Assembly (NCBI GenBank): GCA_963969345.1
Contig: OZ017768.1
Coordinates: 11,510,193-11,574,192 of the forward strand
DNA from: Turbatrix aceti
Taxonomy: Eukaryota > Nematoda > Chromadorea > Rhabditida > Panagrolaimidae
DNA length: 64,000 bases
Direction of reading: 5' to 3'
The position numbers were made by a program, and so were the translations under genes. Below the pieces are notes generated by a model that had not been told where the DNA came from, did no database searches, and saw only the letters and a program-made list of their open reading frames with translations. Below are positions 45,598 through 57,341 of the stretch, one piece after another. The stretch's first letter is position 1. Every line of letters starts with the position of its first letter.

Positions 45598-46071
45598 CAG
45601 GGTTCTCAACGGGCCTGTTTTTTTTCGACCCGGGCCGGGCCGGGCTTGCAAAATTGAGGCCCGGCCCGGCCCGCCTTAATAGTACCTAGTTTTGTAAATA
45701 AATTTTATCGTCGAAAAACGGTTAAAAAACAACAACAAACCCGAAGGAGGCAGAGACACTTCCTCATCGTTGCACAGATTCATTTTCCGCTCAATTACTA
45801 GTGCTCTTATGAACTGACGACAAAATTACGGCGCCCGCGATTTACCTTTTGCTTCCAGATTAGCCCAAAAGAGCAGTGCCAGGTCAGCATTCTGCGTGCA
45901 TTTCTTTGCATTCTTCGCGGTTTTTACTTTTTCATAAAATTTTTCATAAATTTTGCGTAAAATATGCATTTTTTAAATTATTTTCCGGCCCGTTATGGCC
46001 CGGGCCGGCCAACAAAACCAATCGGCCCGGCCCGGGCCAGCCCGGGCCGACCCGGCCCGTTGAGAACCCTG
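45598..46071 (-). mobile_element. hAT-like MITE, family 1, full-length, 474 bp
   Basis: Tips CAGGGTTCTCAACGGGCC and GGCCCGTTGAGAACCCTG; perfect 8-bp duplication gttcccac (45590-45597, 46072-46079). Reverse orientation to the 11.4-kb copy and nearly identical along its length. Confidence 0.9.
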
Positions 46072-46079
46072 GTTCCCAC

Positions 46080-46751
46080 CACGAAAATTTTTAGCGATTT
46101 TTTAAAAGCGTTATGTATTCGTCGATAGTTTTCGGGTATTCATATCATTTGCATTTTTTTGGCATTTTGCCATTGTGTCAAGCTAAGATCAAGCTTTTTA
46201 TAGCACTTCGCGCTTTATCGATTGCTTGCAAATGAACTTCGCTGCAGGAGTCCAAAGATAGAAAACATTGAATTTTGCTTTAGATCTCCTGCCTTCCCTG
46301 TACTAAATTTTGAAAATTTCGTCTCAGTCCTGTCTTGGCACTACCCATAGCTTCAATTTAAGCCGGCATTTGTGATTCTTTATCTACAGGCCTAGACGGA
46401 GAGGGCAAATGAAATTTTGACTATCTTGACTACACCCGTTGTACAATGATTCTGCCCAAATCATGCTTTGTTTTGCTAAATCCGACCTCCTGATGCCAAA
46501 GAAACACAAAAAAAAGTAGCTATCACAATCTGCAAGCGATATGGACTACGCATAACAGTACTCTGAAACAGGGAACAGTGCACGCGCGCGGTGTTCCCCG
46601 GGGCTTTTGAAGGCCAAATAGCTTGTGTTTTGGAATGCTGCTACATTGCCCTATATCTGATTGCTTACCTTTTTTTGTGTTTTTTTTTGCTACCTGGCAT
46701 ATACATTGTGAGTCATTTTGTTTATTCACTCTTATTATTGTTTTTATTATA
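46080..46751. other. Spacer
   Basis: No gene or repeat recognised between the MITE and the LTR element. Confidence 0.4.
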
Positions 46752-46756
46752 ATCTG

Positions 46757-47068
46757 TGTAGTAGTTCTCTATGCCACTCGCGATAGATACTTTACTCACA
46801 AGCAAAGACCTGTAACCAATACATATAATACAACATACAACAGGTCCAATCACTACCTCAACAAGGGTGGAGTTCCGTCGGGTTGAGGTCTTTGGGTTGC
46901 TCTGGGCTTGCCTTCGGCCGGGCGTCGATCACGCAGCCAACGAACACGACCGCTCGCGGCGACAGACAAAACAACAACTGAGACAATAGGAAAGGGAAAT
47001 ACAGGAAACAATTATTCTACGCGAGATAAGAGTGCGCACGCGTTGCACCAACTCGTACTCGCGTAACA
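46757..47068 (-). repeat. 3' LTR
   Basis: 312 bp, TG...CA ended; apparently identical to the LTR at 47995-48306. Confidence 0.92.
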
Positions 47069-47078
47069 CTTCCCTCTC

Positions 47079-47939
47079 TCAACAGAAACGGACAATAAGG
47101 GCTGAATCATGGGACAGGGGCAAATCTCCTTCCTGAGACGTCGTCGTCGGATTCACCCTGCGACGGGTAGTCGTCGGGACACGTTTCCTTGCAAACACTC
47201 TGCGTCTGCGGCTTCTCGAAATCCGGCGTCGGTTTCGGTTGTCGTCCAAGAGTGCTTCGGCAGGACTGATGTTACCGGGAACCATCTTGCTGGGACTGGT
47301 TCGGATGCTGAGCAGCATCAGGCGGACTGCTTCCTGCAGGTCCACCACATCGGCGTTCATCTTCAGTCCATCCGTGAGCATGTGCCCGTATCGCTCGGCT
47401 GGATACGGCAGGGACGGACAATGCTGGATGCTTTGAACATCTTCAATCGTTGGCAATAGGGCTGGGTGCGCTGCCTTCGCACGTGGCACGCACTTGCCTT
47501 CGGTGATAACAGGAACACTCGCTATCACCACTTTCCCCTCCTTTTTGACATTGCACTGGCTTGCAATCGTCTGGGGTACCGCTTCTGCTCGTCCTTCTAA
47601 CTTGACTTTCTAGAGCTGGTCATCGTTGACTGCTTCTGCGATCCGCACGGCAAGGGTCCGACCGTCCTGGTCACCCTTCCGTTCATGAATGGTCGCTGCA
47701 CCGATGTGATCCTGGGATCCTGCGAAGTCGTCGAATTGATGGCACGTGCACTCCTTGACATATAGACACGACCATCGGGTTTTCTGCTGATTGACCCTGG
47801 CCTCCTGGATCGATGATCGCTTTGAGACTGCAACCGCTCCGATTGCTGGCCCTGCAGCTTTCGCGGCAAGCGGTTTGCTCTTCTTCGCATCCTTCTCGGG
47901 CTCGGTCGTGAGATCTGTCTTGTTCGGAGTTGCGGGCAT
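47079..47939 (-). pseudogene. gag-pol remnant of the LTR element
   Basis: From the ATG at 47939 a gag-like frame (MPATPNKTDLTTEPEKDAKK...) runs about 109 codons to a stop at 47610. The sequence continues as a frame ending at 47079. That part has a Ty3/gypsy integrase C-terminal signature: AERYGHMLTDGLKM, LQEAVRLMLLSIRTSPSK and NISPAEALLDDN, then an Arg-rich tail. The join of a gag N-terminus to an integrase end shows that most of pol is deleted. It cannot transpose by itself; mobilisation in trans by a complete relative is possible. Confidence 0.75.
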
Positions 47940-47994
47940 GGCTTGGATCGGCTTCTCGTCACCTCTGTAGGTCGCCGAATCCTCTCGTCACCAA

Positions 47995-48306
47995 TGTAGT
48001 AGTTCTCTATGCCACTCGCGATAGATACTTTACTCACAAGCAAAGACCTGTAACCAATACATATAATACAACATACAACAGGTCCAATCACTACCTCAAC
48101 AAGGGTGGAGTTCCGTCGGGTTGAGGTCTTTGGGTTGCTCTGGGCTTGCCTTCGGCCGGGCGTCGATCACGCAGCCAACGAACACGACCGCTCGCGGCGA
48201 CAGACAAAACAACAACTGAGACAATAGGAAAGGGAAATACAGGAAACAATTATTCTACGCGAGATAAGAGTGCGCACGCGTTGCACCAACTCGTACTCGC
48301 GTAACA
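47995..48306 (-). repeat. 5' LTR
   Basis: 312 bp; it precedes the gag-like start on the minus strand. Confidence 0.92.
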
Positions 48307-48650
48307 ATCTGCAAATTCGAATGTTATTCAACGACAATTATATCAAGTTGACGGCAATCAAAATATGCTTGTGTTAGCGTCGGATCATAAATAAACAACA
48401 GATAAAGAACCGTTAATAAACCCACATTCACATATTATTATTCATTGCACCCTGCAGCTCAATCATACAAAATAGTTTCATTTATTAACAAATTCTGAAT
48501 TCAGTCGTTATCTGTGATATTCTCACACTTTAACAACATCAGGAAATAATCAATAAATACATATTAGTTCAAAAATTTAAAAACATTAATAAGAAATTGC
48601 ACTTCTTCACTACAAAAAAATAAAAAATTATTATTTGTTTTATTTCTGTG

Positions 48651-51600
48651 TCATTTGATCGGTATGGGTGATTGGTTGATGCTACGATCCTCCGAGATGT
48701 TTGACAGCCTCTGAAAAAAGCGTGGGTTAATCACGGGTAATGGCAATCAGTTTTGTTGTCAACCTCTGATTGTAATCGTATAAAGAAGGACGATCGGGTC
48801 TTCAAAAACTTACACTGATCTGTCGAATTTCATGTGCATGAACAATTTCATGAATGATTCCTTCGGCACGATTACTGGTCAGTTCCATGCTCTTGAGTCT
48901 GTCTTGACGCCAACGCCTTGTTTTCTCGACTTCGTTGGGATCGAGGCTAGTAGAACTGGCGTTGGAAGCAACTGAATCTGATCTGAAGTCGACTTCGTTG
49001 GCAGCAGCAGCTCTTTTCTCCGCGTTTTTTGTGCGCACAACCGCGGGCATGGTGACTGGTTTCACTCTAAAATGTTTAATTACAATTCTAAAAAAGCGAA
49101 CAAAAATAAAACTGACATATTATCGAGAAGCCGTTCGTATTCTCCAGCATTTGATGGGGCGACCGTTTCATTTTGGATGGTTTCAAGCTCGGCAGCGTGG
49201 CGTCGCTCGTCGTCTTTCTGCAGGGTTTCCAAGTCCGCAGCGCTGATGAGAGGCTTCTTTGGTGGCGGTGGAGCGCTTTTAATCGTCTTTCCCAAATTCT
49301 TACCAATCGTCGATTGGGCATTGATTTCGGCTTCGAATTTCCTTATTTTTGAAGCAAATGCTAGTCTTTCAGGAGGCTTGTCTGTTGACGCAGGGATACC
49401 ATTTGGTTTTGCCGCAACAGGCGGCGGATTCATTTTTGACTCACCTCGGTTGACAGCTTTTAATGGAATTTTTGACAGCGACGTAATTTGTTGCTTCGGT
49501 GTCGCCGATAGGTATGTCGTCCTTGGAAGCGATGGAATACGGCTTTCCATCATCGGAGGTGGTGATGGAAACGATCCCGTTGGAGAAGACGATGACAGTA
49601 GTGGCGGAATAGAAGCTGTAATTTGCTGTGAATTTTGTTCCGGAGTGGAACCAAAAACAGTCGCAGATGCATTTTGGTTGACAGATTCATTTTGTGCATA
49701 CCAAGCGAGATTTCCGATAGATTGGGCCCTTCCCCGACGAGAACCCGGTTCGCGGCTAAATTCGATTAAGAATGTGGATGCTGCCGTTTGTGTGAAGTCT
49801 TCAGATGGCTTCCGGGCGTGGGTTTTAGTAAAAGCAGGCGGGGGTGGTGCTGCAGTCTTTGAAGTCGCAAAGACTTCCTCTTTAACCTTTCTCTGATCGT
49901 TGATGAGAGCATCAAAAATAGACGGCATGGACCGGCTGGGCTTAAGTAGGTCACGGCACAGATCCACGGTTCGACTGGTCTGGATTCTCTCGACGACAAT
50001 ATAAAGCTCAGAAGCTGGATTCTGTCTAAGAGCGGCTTGAGCGTGTGAAAGTGTAGCAAACTGCATGTTAACACCATTCACGGAGAGCAGTCGATCGCCA
50101 ACGCGAAGCTTGCCACTCAATTCTGCAACACTTTCAGGCACCAAGCGATCAATCGTTATCGGCATCGTTGCGGTACCGCCTATCACCGTGAATCCGGGAT
50201 GCCCGGAAACAGGATCGCATGCAATAGCAACACTAATGATATCCCCGAGATGCGATGCCGGTGGCAGAGTAGGTGCGTGAGATCTCGGAAGATCGGTCGG
50301 GAGAAGACTTGTCTGCGATTGGTGAACCAGAGCCAAAGGAACAATTGATTCGAGCAGCGAGTGCTCCGTAAACGTTGTAGAAGCCATAGAAGTCGTCGAA
50401 ACAACATTTGTCAAATCGCTTGGAGTTTCGACGTAGAACTCAATAACGTCACCAGCGTCCAATATGACGCCAACAGCCTGCTCATGAGTGAGACCGTTCA
50501 GCGGAGTGCCGTTGACTGCCAAAATTTTGTCACCGACTCGAATACCACCTTGCTCAGCCGGTCCTTCGGGATTCAGCCGAGATACAAAGATCCCATAATC
50601 ATTGTTACGATAAGGTGGATCGCTATCAATGCCGCCGGTGACGTTCCAGCCTATGCCGCCTGCAGAATCACGGCGCACCATGTAAGTTCTTGTCTCAAGG
50701 AGACCGAATTGCGATTGGGGACGCTTTTTGAGCACTGATCTCAGCGGGCGAACAGTTACTCCGGGTTCAGATGACTCTCCTGCCTGAAGTCCAGTTGTCG
50801 AAGACATTGCAGAGCCCAGATCAAGCAAGGTAAGATCCCGGCTATTTCGTTTTGTTTGTATCATCTTTTGATATTTTGGGGCAAACTGGCGAGGATGAGG
50901 AGTATCATAGCGTTCAAACTGAAACGGTTCGGTTTCGTCATCGGGTTCCGGTTCCCCAATAGATGACGAAGGCGTGCAGCTATTTTCAGGAAGATCTTCG
51001 GGAAACTTGACTTCTTTTGATGGCTTTTTTGGATTTGAAGACAGTACATACTGATCTTGAGGCAGCTCAGGGCTGGTTAGGCATTTGACTTTGTATTTGT
51101 CCATCGCAACCTGAAGGTCCGTAACCTTCTTAGGTCGATCGGCAACAAGGTATAGAGCGTTGAGAGTGTCAGCTAAATTGAGCAAGGTATACGGCAGGTT
51201 CTCTAACTTGTTATCGTGAGCGTCTAGCACCCGAAGCTTTTTCAGTTTTCCGATTTCACTTGGCAAACTGGTAAGAAGATTTCTGCGAACGAGAAGGGCA
51301 CCGCAGTTTGTCATGTTGCCAATGGTAGAAGGCAGCTCGTTAATGAGATTGCTCGAAACATCCAGCAGAGAAAGATGCTCTAAATTGCCTATACCTGATG
51401 GAATAGACATGAGTTTGTTTTCACTGAGGTATAGCTCCCGTAAAGAAGACATCGAACCAATAGATTGAGGCAGGGTCGTGATTGCGTTGTCTTTAAGTCG
51501 AAGAATTCTGAGATTTGTTAGCAAACGAATTGACGTTGGTATTTCGCTGAGGTGATTCTCATCGGCTGACAACTCGATAAGCTTAAACAGTAGTCCAATT

Positions 51601-53243
51601 TCCTCGGGAAGAGCTAGCAATCGATTGTCGGCAACATTGAGTACTTCTAGCTCTTTACACTGAAGCATGTCTTCAGGTAACTCTTCGATAGAGTTCTCTT
51701 CAAGATCGAGTTCACGCAGACTTTGCAGTTTTCCAAACTTTGCAGGCAGAGAAATCAAACTGTTATCTGCGAGATCCAGGTGAACCAGTGCTGACAGGTT
51801 TACCATGGCAGATGGAAGCGAACGAAGTTCACACGATCGAGCCTCAAGCCATCGAAGATTTTGAAGTTTGTCGATTTCTGACGGCAGTGTTGAGAGGGAG
51901 TTTTCAGATACACTGAGGTGCGTCAGTTGAGGTAAGTGAGATATGGTGTCTGGTAGACTGCCAGAAGTGAGGATATTGTGACTGACATCAAGGAACACCA
52001 AAGCTTTGCAGTTTTCAATTTCAGGAGCAATATCACTTATTTCTGAAAACAACAACAAAATAAATTAAGTTAAACGTATCTAATATTGTTTGTTACCATT
52101 CTGACTGAGGTCAAGCTCAATAAGACACTTGAGGTCGCCGATTTCAGCAGGAATGAGTTGCAGCTGATTGTATCGAAGGTCGAGCTTTTGCAGCTTGACA
52201 AGTTTAAAAAATGCCTAAAGTATTTTGCATGTGTCTGATGTTTCTTGTGTCCAAAAAAATTTAAAAAATTTAAATTAAAAAAATATAAATAAATATTATT
52301 TTGAATGATGTCTTTGTATTGTTTTCTATCCTGTCTATCAGACTGTTTTCTAGTCGTCAGAAATGTCGTGCAGTGTAATAATAGCAAAAAAAGTAATGCA
52401 CAAATTTGAAGCTAATTGGTCTGTGCTGTGCGTTCGTGCAGCTTCCACTATTTGAAAGTAAAGTACCCAAAAAAGACAAGATGTGACATAAAGTGTTCGC
52501 AGAACTCAAATGCACTTGATTTGAGAGATGTCACAATTCTGACCTTAAAAAAAGAATTGCAATCTTTCTTTTTTTCTTGTTGTTTCAAGCCTTCATAATT
52601 ACGTGACTCATGATGATTGACAAAACAAAAACTTAGAAAATGCGACAAATATAAATCGACAATTTTTTTAACTCTTTTTATTGCCGAGAGAAATAAAAAA
52701 AAAGAATTATTATAGATACATAGTGAACGTTCACCTATAGTTTAGCAATCCTTGCTTTGTACGTCGTCTGCAAAAAAGATACAGCAGCTTTGTTTGTTCT
52801 CACCGAAAAAAGTCTAGTCAAAAAGTAAAAAAAAGCGCATAAGTCAACGAACGTTTTGAAGATAGCATAGAATTTCATACATATCTGACTACATACGGCG
52901 TCCACATTAAAGAAGAAGCACAGGATGACTAAAAAGCTCAAATTCATTTTGCTTTCCTCTCGAACGTCTATGTATCGTCCAAAAAATTTCGACATTTTTT
53001 AAGTAATGTTAAAAAATTAGGAATGATTTAATTTTTGTGCGTAATAAAGATTATTTTTACAGCAAAAAAAGAACAAACCTGTGGCAGTTCTCGGATGTTA
53101 TTAACGCCCAAATTTAATTCTTCAAGATGTTTGTGATTTTTTAAAATAATTTCGGGTACATCTTCGAGCTTCTGTGCGCTGTAGTCCAGTGAATCAACGT
53201 GGCCCTTGCACGTGAATATGGGAAAACAACGGAGAAGCTTCAT
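48651..53243 (-). CDS. Scribble/LAP-family protein with LRRs and two PDZ domains (complete)
   Basis: Five minus-strand exons, 53243-53079, 52214-52097, 52042-49117, 49066-48814 and 48710-48651, give 1173 residues with all phases consistent. The N-terminus (MKLLRCFPIFTCKGHVDSLD) matches the LAP start that caps the first LRR. About 16 LRRs run to residue 395; a LAP-specific motif FERYDTPHPRQF lies near 471. PDZ1 (546-634) has a GIGWNVTGG binding loop and PDZ2 (696-781) GFTVIGG. A Pro/Ser-rich linker with repeated PPPPxxKP follows, then VVRTKNAEKRAAAA and a coiled Arg/Glu-rich segment. LAP proteins organise basolateral polarity at epithelial junctions. The LAP-specific segment after the LRRs, normally W-L-S-E-N-Q-S-Q, is diverged (LYLVADRPKK). 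It is paralogous to the next gene upstream, with a matching C-terminal exon. Confidence 0.9.
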
Positions 53244-56200
53244 TGCTGCAAATTAAATGCACACATTGTCATTTATTTGACAGTCAAAGTTGTTTAAAGA
53301 ATAGAAAATGCAAGGCACGCCAAAAGAACTATGCAACGTGATAAAGGATGTTGCGACATGATGAATTTGCTAAACCAAACAATTAATTCCAAATATTGTG
53401 TTTTAATTTGACAGATAAAAATTAATACAACTAAAACAGTCAAATAAAGAAAGTAAAATAGTTAATAAGGATTAAAATTGCGTTAAAGAAATGAAATTAC
53501 TAAAAGAAATAATTTTACGATCGCGATTAAAAAAAGGAAATGTACGTTTGTAAACAGACTTAAGGGAAAATAAATACAAAGCAGTAAAAAACTGTATTTT
53601 TTAATTTATTTAAATAAAAAACCATCGCGTTTACTTTTGGAGTCTGCCAAACAAAAAAATGCAACGCGCGAGTGTCTGAAATACAAATATCTTATGAGAT
53701 TACGGTTAGCACAAATTGTATGATTGTGAACAGAATGCAGCGCGAGCAAGGAAACCGATTTCGTATTATTTTTATTTTTGATTAAGTTTGAACAAATTGA
53801 AACTTAAATTTTTATTTTTTTAATAGTAGTCAGATAACAATTGAATTTAAAATTGATTATTCTAAACGACACGTATATTTAATCAGTAAGTTATTTTTGA
53901 ACAACATATCAGAAACGTGTAAACTACCGTTAATATACCCCCAAGAAGAACACTCAAGAGGTTCGACAAGACTCCTGAAAAAAAGGCAATCGAGATAACT
54001 CCCTTTTTTCAATCTAGCCAAACACACGTCAACAAGGACAAGCGCAGCAATAGCGAAAGAACAAGCGTCAGTCAGTGATGATGATGAAGGAAAGCAAGAA
54101 AAAGGGACAATGAAGGCGCGGTCGGGCAGCGCAGTGACAGGATGGATTGATGTCAACAAACCGTGTTGTCCTGACTTGGCCCGCCAATGGTTTTTTTCAC
54201 CATCTCCGATTGCGAACGAATCATCGATTGAACAGCCAACCGACCTCGTGTCCTTCTATCCGCACGGACAGTGACAAAACGACTGTTGCGAAGGGGGAGG
54301 AGGAAAAAGAGTGGTAATAAACAAACCATGAGTAAGCAAGCAATGAAGGCGTAAATCATCGATACGTGTGTGGTAGGGGATGACTGATCATGCTGATAAT
54401 GAGAAACCTCGCAATAACGTGGAGAGATCATGTGGGCAGCATGTTATGCATGTCAGATCTTCATAAATAATAAAGGACTAAAATAACACTTAAAAAATGC
54501 AAAATCCGGCAATTAATAATTTAAAAAATCAAGAATTATATATTGCTGAAAAAGCACATCTTACGTGTTTCAAAACAGAATTAGCTTTGTGTGATGCGAT
54601 GTGTGTGGTAATCAATTGACCAACATATAAAAATTTGATCTTAATTATATTTGACAATTGTCAAGTATCAAAATAAAACTACTAAATAAGGTTAGCATTG
54701 TTGTCGTAAGAAATTCCACTCATCTTCTGTTATTTTTCCCCATACAAAATTTTTGAGAGGTTTAGAATCACAAGAATTTTTCTACGCGCTGGTAAACGTT
54801 AACCTAATTTATTTAACTTAACTGATTTAATCTCGAAAGTAAGTTTTATCTATTGTTGTCTGTTGTACAAAAAAACAAGAGAAACTATTATGGATGAGTC
54901 ATCGTCACCAATACAGTGAAGGAGAAAGAAAGGATAGGAGGATAGGCGACAGAACACGTCGATAAACCTCGACTTGACTGCGACTACCATTTTTGTGCTA
55001 ACGTTTGCAACCATGTCAATGTGTTGATGGATCCAATGGATACGGGATATGTGAAACGGAATTTGACTCATCTTCCGAGAAAGACAAAACACAAAAAATA
55101 TATAAAAATTGCCTCGTAAAAAAAACAATACGATGGAATAAAAACTATTGTGTCAACCAAAAAATAAATGCGGATTACATTCCAAAGGTATAAAAAATGA
55201 GACAAAATATAATTACAATCTACGAGGAAGCATGATAAAAACAATTTAGCAGAAAAACAAGAACGGAAACAAAATAAAATGCCATCAATGAAGCGGACAA
55301 GCAAACGAGTATGAAAGTATAATACAATGGACACAGGCCGAGACCGCGGTAGACTCTCGATTTGGCAGCGGCCGCAGTGGCACTGGCACTGGCAGCGGCT
55401 GTGATGGTCGATGGGGAGGGGGGGCAGTCAAGGAAGGACAGAGAACGTATACGTTCATTGCTTGGTTGGTCAGTCGGTTTGTGAGCAGAGTCAGTCGTCC
55501 CGTTTCGCGACTAAGGCAACAAGAGCGAGCAAACGAACTAACGCCTGCGTGCGTACAAGCACAGGACAGGGGTCAAGGGCTGTCTGGCAGACTGCCAGTA
55601 ATGAGCCGATATGGAGAAAAAGTATTATTTTAATTTCACTGTTTCACGTGTGTCTTTTTATAAGCATACACAAAATTCTGGTGTAAATGAACATGATTAT
55701 AAATTCAAGCTTTCAAACCATGAACAAACATGAAAAAAATCTAAACTGATGAATCATCCGAAGAAAAAAAATATTTCCCTGAACTACACTACACGTGTGC
55801 TAAAAGCAATTATCTATCGCTAGCCCTTTCTATCCTCTGTTTCCGTTCTACCGGTCTAGCTAAAAACACTAACCGCACCTCGCACAAGCTCAATCGCAAT
55901 AGTATTAGATCGACCGACGCAAGGTCACTCACTCATACGTATGCGCCGCGGCGGCGTCCGCTTGTGACCTCGGACGGGGGTCGTTGTCGTTGCCGGTGCT
56001 GCGACAAAAACCGCTCTTGGTTCGGGGGTGTGTCGGGGTTTCCGACAAAAATGTGTCGGACGCAGGGGGCAGACAGATTCGGCGCGCTGTCGTTTGCCGC
56101 ATCAACACGGACAAAATGAAACGAGATGAGGAATAAAATAAAAAAATAGGCGACGGACTGGCACAAAAAAAATTGTAGAAATACGAATTCGCGCACTGAA

Positions 56201-57341
56201 AAAAAGATATCTTCCTTTGTCCTCATACAATTTATGTTCTTTGTCTATAAACGAGTTTTCTTCATTTGCTCGCTATGCACCGAAGATGAAACCCATGAAA
56301 AAAAACAAGGCATTGAAATTTCGTTATTTTGTTCTCGAAAAATAACTTTTAAGAATGATAAATAAATGCAATAAATTATGTGTTTTGAAGCTTTAATATA
56401 AGTTTAAAAATTGTTCCAAATTTAATAAAACAAAAAAATGTATTCTAGATTTTTTTAATGCAATTGTGGCAATAATCTGGTAATATTTTAAAATCAAGGC
56501 TCATCTGACTTTTGAAATGCTGCTATATTTATTTTGAAAAACACATCTCAAAATAAATATAAAATCACAATGTAGAAATGATTATCATTAACGTCGTCAA
56601 GAGCCAAATTATTTGTTTTTTACTTTTAAGTCATTAGTGCGAGTGTAAAATTGTTACATATTTCATTTCTTTAGTTTTGTGGGTACAAAAGAATTTGTTT
56701 CTGTTCTGTATGTGAGTTTGTACGCTTGCTTGGGGACACGAAACCGTGTGAGCATGTTGTAGTACGTGGAATCCAACCGACGGCATACATTTTTTAATCC
56801 TTTTTTCTGTCATCACCAAGAAAATTCATTCAAAACAGGATGATAAAAAAATGGAAGTAAGTGAGGTGGGCAAACATGAAACTTGATAAAATAAACAACT
56901 TTTATATAATAAATACAAGGGTTTCGTTAATAAGCCAGCCGTATACGTCGAATGCGTGAATGATTGTATTTTTTTCGGTTTGAAAAAATAGCAGGGATCA
57001 AAGAATGGCAGCATAGGGGCCAAAGGAATAGTGGGATCGGGATCGGGGTAGGGCATTGCACGTATTTTGGTCGTCAAGCAACACAGGCAACAGTGAGAGT
57101 AAATGTGAAACTTCGCGGGATTAGGGATTTTTTGTTCCTGCAGTAGCAGTAGCAGCAGGCGTGCAAGCAGACAGATACGCGGCCAGGATCGTCGTACCTT
57201 GGAACATTATTCATCAACGAATTTTAGATCTTTTTCGAGATCAAGCTGAAAAAAGCATGCTCAGAATAAAGCAAGAAAAGCATGGTAGCAGCACGTGCAC
57301 ATATCAAGGAGTTAAAAAAGTCAAAGAAAAAAAAGCGAATC
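53244..57341. other. Intergenic region between the two Scribble paralogs
   Basis: About 4.1 kb. Mostly AT-rich, with GC-richer islands at 54030-54430, 55330-55610 and 55930-56110 that may be the promoter or noncoding 5' exons of the downstream paralog. No conserved exon was recognised. Confidence 0.4.
54153..54431 (-). CDS. Possible small membrane protein (uncertain)
   Basis: ATG-led 92-residue frame with one strong hydrophobic segment (MIYAFIACLLMVCLLPLFFLLPL) followed by a basic Arg-rich stretch. It lies in a GC-richer island upstream of the complete Scribble paralog, on the same strand. No similarity was recognised, and it could be a chance frame in 5' flanking sequence. Confidence 0.22.
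   Translation of the reverse strand: MISPRYCEVSHYQHDQSSPTTHVSMIYAFIACLLMVCLLPLFFLLPLRNSRFVTVRADRRTRGRLAVQSMIRSQSEMVKKTIGGPSQDNTVC

Larger units (their letters stand above)
46757..48306 (-). mobile_element. Internally deleted Ty3/gypsy-type LTR retrotransposon, 1550 bp
   Basis: Two 312-bp LTRs (46757-47068 and 47995-48306) beginning TGTAGTAG and ending GTAACA appear identical base for base. The element is bounded by a 5-bp target duplication, atctg (46752-46756, 48307-48311). On the minus strand a primer-binding-site candidate TGGTGACGAGAGG starts one base inside the 5' LTR, and a purine tract GAGAGAGGGAAGTG abuts the 3' LTR. The interior is only about 930 bp, holding a gag-like start and an integrase C-terminal piece; protease, reverse transcriptase and RNase H are absent. 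Confidence 0.92.

Noticed and set aside
47597..48091. 164-residue basic minus-strand frame in the LTR element
   Set aside because: It is a shifted frame over the gag-like sequence and LTR; the gag-like start at 47939 is in another frame.
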